Shown here one piece after another: positions 5,983 through 8,716 of a stretch of 8,716 nucleotides of DNA. The translations under genes and the position numbers were made by a program. The stretch's first letter is position 1; each line of letters starts with the position of its first letter. The stretch is taken from positions 1 through 8,716 of the forward strand of contig CABGHG010000065.1 of assembly GCA_902158735.1 (NCBI GenBank), written 5' to 3'. The DNA comes from Candidatus Methanolliviera sp. GoM_oil (lineage in GTDB: Archaea; Halobacteriota; Methanoliparia; Methanoliparales; Methanoliparaceae). The notes under the pieces are model-generated. The model had not been told where the DNA came from. It searched no databases and was given only the letters and a program-made list of their open reading frames with translations.

Positions 5983-6723
5983 TCATGGTAAATCTTTCTC
6001 TCCCTCTTCCGTCAATTTTATAAATACATCCTCCAATGTGGAAGATGATGAACTCTCCGATAACTCTCTCAAGTCGTCCAACGTGCCGGTCGCAAGGAGC
6101 TTACCCTTATTGAAGATTCCAACGCTCGTGCACAACCGTTCCGCCACGTCCAATATGTGCGTTGAGAGGAGTATCGAAGAGTGATCTTTCGATTTTTCCC
6201 TAAGAATGTCCTTAAAATCTCTCTGGCTCTTTGGATCGAGTCCGGTGAGTGGTTCATCCAAGAGCAAAATCTTTGGATCGGCGAGAATCGTCGCAGTTAT
6301 CGCTACTTTCTGCCTCATCCCGTGTGAGAGGGAACCTATGTAGCTCTTCAACTTCTCTTCCAATGAGAAGGTATGAGTAAGCTCTATGATCTTCTCATCT
6401 AAAACGTCTTTTTCGACCTTTTTTATCCTCCCAATAAACGTCAAGAACTCTTTAATAGTTAGATACTCATAGAGCGCGGGATTTTCTGGCAGATAACCCG
6501 TATATCCTTTATACTCCATCAAATTTTTGCTCCCCAATACCGTGATCCTCCCCCTGCTGGGCTTTAAGAGACCGATAAGCATCTTGATGGTTGTGCTCTT
6601 TCCAGCCCCGTTTGGGCCCAAGAGCCCAAATATCTCTCCCTCTTTGACGTTCAAGTTAAGTCCATCTACCGCTACAAATTCCCCAAATTTCTTCGTCAGA
6701 TCATAAGTCTCAATGGCTGACAT
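5983..6723 (-). CDS. ABC transporter ATP-binding protein, CcmA/NatA-like
   Basis: 246 residues from the preferred start (MSAIETYDL). Walker A is GPNGAGKST (36-44). The Q-loop position is YLPENPALYEYLT, with Glu for the usual Gln, as is common in this subfamily. The signature is LSHGM (132-136), with His in place of the first Gly of LSGGM. Walker B is KILLLDEP (151-158), the D-loop GLDP, and the H-loop STH (187-189). This is the CcmA/ABC-2 exporter type of ATPase, energising a separate permease; no permease is adjacent because the downstream gene is convergent. The longer frame starts with GTG at 6732, overlapping the aroD stop. ATG 6723 is preferred because GGTGAT (6733-6728), complementary to the 16S 3' end, lies 4 nt upstream. 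It is co-transcribed with aroD, whose function is unrelated. Confidence 0.88.
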   Translation of the reverse strand: MSAIETYDLTKKFGEFVAVDGLNLNVKEGEIFGLLGPNGAGKSTTIKMLIGLLKPSRGRITVLGSKNLMEYKGYTGYLPENPALYEYLTIKEFLTFIGRIKKVEKDVLDEKIIELTHTFSLEEKLKSYIGSLSHGMRQKVAITATILADPKILLLDEPLTGLDPKSQRDFKDILREKSKDHSSILLSTHILDVAERLCTSVGIFNKGKLLATGTLDDLRELSESSSSSTLEDVFIKLTEEGEKDLP

Positions 6724-6728
6724 GATAA

Positions 6729-7370
6729 TCACCTAAAGGATGTAAAAATATTTTCCAATTCTTTTAAATGAAATTGCCCCGGTGCTTTCTTCTCTCCTAC
6801 GAACGCGTAGGTGAATAGAGAGCCATAAAACGGCAGTGTTATCCTTGAGATCTTTCCTATCTCTCCCATCGATATACTTATGATCGGAGAATTTTCCATC
6901 GTCATCTTTTCTAATAATAGAACGTCTGACATCTTTTTTGCAAAAAATGCAACCTTTGCCATCTCACCAGCGTCTTTACATTCTCTTATGATTCTTCTCA
7001 TCTTCGCTTCCGGAGGCGTCTCTTCGAAATCGTGGTATGAAACGATCGTCTTTATCTTCAAATCTTTACAGATATCTCTCACCTTTGAAAGATTCTTCGA
7101 AGAGAGTTCTATATCGACGTAGTCACAAAATTTTAGCACAGATCTCAGCAGATCAAACTGTTCATCCTCCTCACAAAATCCTCCCTCTGCCTTTATCCTG
7201 CACGTCGCGATGATCGGTTTATCCACCGTTTTAAAGAAAGATATAAAAAACTCCTCATCAGGTCTTTTTACCATGTCTATTCGCAATTCTATAATATCCG
7301 CTCCCTCTTCTTCTGCCTTGATAACTTCTTCTATGCTGCTGACGGATGCAACAATATTGAATGAATTCAT
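6729..7370 (-). CDS. aroD: Type I 3-dehydroquinate dehydratase (shikimate pathway)
   Basis: 213 residues from ATG 7370. It dehydrates 3-dehydroquinate to 3-dehydroshikimate through a Schiff base. All key residues are seen: IIELRID (Glu28, Arg30), ATCR (Arg58), DIEL (Glu88), the catalytic His113 in SYHDFEETP, Schiff-base Lys139 in MAKVAFFA, SMGEIGKISR with Arg176, and APGQ with Gln199. The length is typical for archaeal enzymes. The open frame extends 19 codons upstream to 7427, but that extension translates hairpin-array sequence. The family N-terminus (a beta strand right after Met, here MNSFNIVASV) fits position 7370. Only a weak AGG lies upstream, again in a small hairpin. The gene leads an operon with the ABC ATPase. 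Confidence 0.92.
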   Translation of the reverse strand: MNSFNIVASVSSIEEVIKAEEEGADIIELRIDMVKRPDEEFFISFFKTVDKPIIATCRIKAEGGFCEEDEQFDLLRSVLKFCDYVDIELSSKNLSKVRDICKDLKIKTIVSYHDFEETPPEAKMRRIIRECKDAGEMAKVAFFAKKMSDVLLLEKMTMENSPIISISMGEIGKISRITLPFYGSLFTYAFVGEKKAPGQFHLKELENIFTSFR

Positions 7371-7372
7371 AT

Positions 7373-7505
7373 AACCTATGGTTTTAGTTGTATTCGCAAA
7401 TGCATACGAATCTTTGATTCGTGGCACGGAAAATGTTCCATTTTCCCATGTTCCATTTGCGAGTTTGCGAACCGAAGGTTCGCAATCAAATCTTCGATTT
7501 TGAGC
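7373..7505 (-). repeat. Second hairpin array, in the aroD leader
   Basis: Palindromes in plus coordinates: 7373-7383 (4-bp arms, loop 7377-7379); 7406-7422 (7 bp, loop TTT); 7428-7446 (8 bp, loop TTC); a degenerate ATG/TTC/CAT at 7448-7456; 7465-7485 (9 bp, loop GAA); 7488-7500 (5 bp, loop TTC, extendable by 2 bp past a bulge at 7501). The centres 7414, 7437, (7452), 7475 and 7494 are spaced 23, 15, 23 and 19 nt. The 17-mers acgaatctttgattcgt and gaaaatgttccattttc also occur exactly in the array at 5071-5241. In gene sense the array begins near the expected transcript start and its last small hairpin ends 2 nt before the aroD ATG. It is a second copy of the same kind of element, oriented with the gene on the other strand. 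Confidence 0.85.
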
Positions 7506-7530
7506 ACTTTATTCTTACATATGGTTCTTC

Positions 7531-7540
7531 TATATATACC
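7531..7540 (-). promoter_or_regulatory. TATA-like box for the aroD operon
   Basis: The minus strand reads GGTATATATA, a strong archaeal TATA-like box. Transcription about 25 nt downstream would start near 7508, just before the first hairpin of the array, giving a leader of roughly 140 nt. Another AT-rich box (TTATATATAA, 7581-7590) lies further upstream and could be an alternative. Confidence 0.55.
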
Positions 7541-7695
7541 CTCTAATATTAAATTCTTTCTCAAGATGTCAAGCCAAATATTATATATAACGTTTTGTGT
7601 GTTTGCGACGTTGCGAGAGGAAATTTGGACGGAGTGGAACGGAGTCAGATACGCTCTGTTATATGAAAACGAACGCAAGTGAGTGGGTCGCGAAG
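7541..7695. other. Non-coding spacer between the aroD promoter and the EVE remnant
   Basis: No convincing gene on either strand. It holds the alternative AT-rich box at 7581-7590. There are also short repeats reminiscent of array pieces: TTTGCGA at about 7600 and two GGAG-cored motifs, gacGGAgtg and gaacGGAgtc, at about 7628-7645. These resemble the gaacGGAgttc palindrome of the first array but are imperfect. They may be decayed array units; this is weak. Confidence 0.35.
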
Positions 7696-8162
7696 TCAGC
7701 TCTTTCTGATTGCATCGCATATTGTATCAAAGTCCTCATTGGTTATTCGAATAATCGAAACTTGAAGATATTGGTTCCATGTTCTGCCTTTATCAGCTAT
7801 AAATGAAATATCATCAATTAAATTGGAGTTTAATTTCTTCGCCTTGGTGCCAACTTCTTCGGTAGTAAATTTTATTTTTGGAGGTGAGTTACTTTCATGA
7901 ATTATTTTAAATTTTATCCTATAAGGGAATAAGAATTTTTTACTTCCTTTTTTCCACCCTAAATCTTCTTCACTATGAAAATAATCTCCTATAAATTCTA
8001 CAACCGCGACAAATTTTCCGCCGTGTGTATATACTACAGCTTTATCCCCTGATTTTAAAATTTTTCGAAGGTTTCAAAGTATCTAGCATCCATTCCCCAA
8101 ATACTATTGTTTCTACATATTTTCCAATTTTCTGCTGATGTCGAAATACACTAATATCTCAT
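7696..8162 (-). pseudogene. Broken EVE/PUA-like domain gene (nonsense TAG plus 1-nt frameshift)
   Basis: The minus strand encodes a nearly complete EVE-like domain in pieces. It opens MRY, then TAG (8151-8153), then CISTSAENWKICRNNSIWG and MDARYFETFEK. The frame shifts by one base at the T5 run 8061-8065 (A5 in gene sense). It then continues in the new frame as ILKSGDKAVVYTHGGKF, VAVVEFIGDYF, GRTWNQYLQVSIIRITNEDF, to TGA at 7696-7698. EVE proteins usually start M-x-Y-W, so the TAG stands where Trp (TGG) is expected. Restoring one A to the run gives FEKILKSGD, a natural join. EVE domains are relatives of YTH and PUA domains that bind modified bases, often in restriction or defence settings. 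Two lesions suggest a pseudogene; assembly error or TAG readthrough remain possible. Confidence 0.7.
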
Positions 8163-8555
8163 TTTTCCAAGATGGTCTAGTATGTCCTTTTCATCCTCAT
8201 CGTCTAATTTTTTAAAGGACACTGCAGGTCTGTACTTTACTGCACGATCTTTTAGAACCTCATTAAGATTAAAAGGTTGAGGGATTCTTACAATATCATA
8301 ACACTCTACAATATATTTCCATCTCCCCTCATTCCCGGGCCAATATTTTTCTGCTTCTCCTGGTCTAATACGCCTTATTTTTTCGATCTTCATTATATAC
8401 TGAATTTGTTTTTCTCCAGCTGAAAGATCTCTTCTGTTTTTACTAATAAGCGCGTATTCTTCTGGATTCCAATCCCCAGGCTTGCTAACGAAAGCATGTC
8501 TTTGGTGGTCGATTACACCTTCAAAAGTGGCTCCAGAAGTTTTGAATATATACAT
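8151..8555 (-). CDS. EVE/PUA-like domain protein, possibly the first half of a two-domain protein
   Basis: 134 residues: HAFVSKPGDWNPEEYALISK, then RRDLSAGEKQIQYIMKIEKI, WPGNEGRWKYIVECYDIVRI, PQPFNLNEVL, ending DILDHLGKMRY. The pattern of a G-E/K-x-I-x-Y-x-M-K strand, a Trp-rich segment and a late 'PAVSFKKL' resembles PUA-like/EVE-type beta-barrel proteins, but I am not certain of the family. The frame continues across its TAG stop into the next EVE-like domain without shift, so the ancestor may have been one fused protein. SD AGGAGAT (8571-8565) lies upstream of ATG 8555; ATG 8559, closer to ideal spacing, opens only an 11-codon frame. It follows the unidentified upstream gene by 19 nt, suggesting an operon. 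Function unknown; possibly recognition of modified nucleic acid. Confidence 0.65.
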   Translation of the reverse strand: MYIFKTSGATFEGVIDHQRHAFVSKPGDWNPEEYALISKNRRDLSAGEKQIQYIMKIEKIRRIRPGEAEKYWPGNEGRWKYIVECYDIVRIPQPFNLNEVLKDRAVKYRPAVSFKKLDDEDEKDILDHLGKMRY

Positions 8556-8574
8556 ACATCTATTATCTCCTACT

Positions 8575-8716
8575 TCAACTTATTTTTTCAAATAGCTTGA
8601 ATGAACTACTCAGATACCTTTTGCTCACGATTGCGTATAACTTCGGTATACCCAACATTAACGTCGTATATCCTTCCATTTTGGCATCATATCCGAATTT
8701 GCATACATTCCTTCTC
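8575..8716 (-). CDS. C-terminal part of an unidentified protein (cut by window edge)
   Basis: An open minus-strand frame enters from the right edge and ends with TGA at 8575-8577, giving 46 visible residues. They include CKFGYDAKMEGYTTLMLGIP and KLYAIVSKRYLSSSFKLFEK. The end is basic and rich in hydrophobic residues. I do not recognise the family from this tail. Its frame stays open from the edge, its composition looks protein-like, and the SD of the following EVE-like gene begins 3 nt after its stop, which supports a real gene in the same operon. Confidence 0.55.
   Translation of the reverse strand, partial: RRNVCKFGYDAKMEGYTTLMLGIPKLYAIVSKRYLSSSFKLFEKIS

Noticed and set aside
7371..7427. 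19-codon N-terminal extension of AroD
   Set aside because: It translates part of the hairpin array; the family N-terminus begins at the internal Met (7370) and no extension is expected.
7376..7720. A 114-codon minus-strand frame covering the aroD leader
   Set aside because: It reads through the promoter and hairpin array, overlaps the end of the EVE remnant, and has no family-like features; it is a by-product of stop-poor palindromes.
7597..7806. A 69-codon plus frame near the EVE remnant
   Set aside because: It lies antisense to a clear EVE-like coding stretch and shows no protein-family signal.

Overview
The window looks archaeal, most likely euryarchaeal and possibly from a methanogen or methane/alkane-oxidising relative. 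Genes are preceded by AT-rich TATA-like boxes. Several starts carry Shine-Dalgarno (SD) motifs of the GGAGG/GGTGAT type. The gene set (COG1361 surface protein with a MacB-like transporter, winged-helix plus MinD-like ATPase pair, type I dehydroquinase, PurH) fits that group. The lineage is an inference from gene content; there is no rRNA or marker gene here.

Layout, left to right. (1) Positions 1-2767, minus strand: an ABC export-type operon in the order COG1361-type extracytoplasmic anchored protein, MacB/FtsX-like permease, LolD/MacB-like ATPase (only its first 27 codons lie inside the window). (2) 2821-4260, minus: PurH, with an intact AICAR-transformylase part and a shortened, motif-poor IMP-cyclohydrolase part. 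(3) 4367-4582, minus: remnant of a 71-residue protein gene with two in-frame stops. (4) 4699-5976, plus: a small winged-helix regulator and a MinD/ParA-like ATPase, the latter with its own TATA box and a ~180-nt leader. (5) 5983-7370, minus: aroD and an ABC ATPase, translationally coupled and convergent with minD. (6) 7696-8716, minus: two EVE/PUA-like reading frames, the second broken, preceded by the end of an unidentified gene at the window edge.

The most striking structure is not a gene. Two leaders, those of the minD-like gene (5071-5241) and of aroD (7373-7505, minus), consist of arrays of short palindromes. Most are perfect inverted repeats with a 3-nt centre, and the palindrome centres recur about every 23 nt. 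Two palindromes are shared exactly as 17-mers between the arrays and a third shares its 13-nt core, but order and orientation differ. Each array begins shortly after a TATA box, and its last hairpin ends at or within 2 nt of the start codon. In the minD leader the SD is in the loop of that hairpin. This suggests a modular 5'-leader structure family (RNA control element or dispersed palindromic repeat) that I do not recognise.

The window also shows gene decay: the 71-codon remnant and the second EVE frame both carry nonsense codons. TAG appears as a terminator only at the EVE break; the nine other stops are TAA or TGA.
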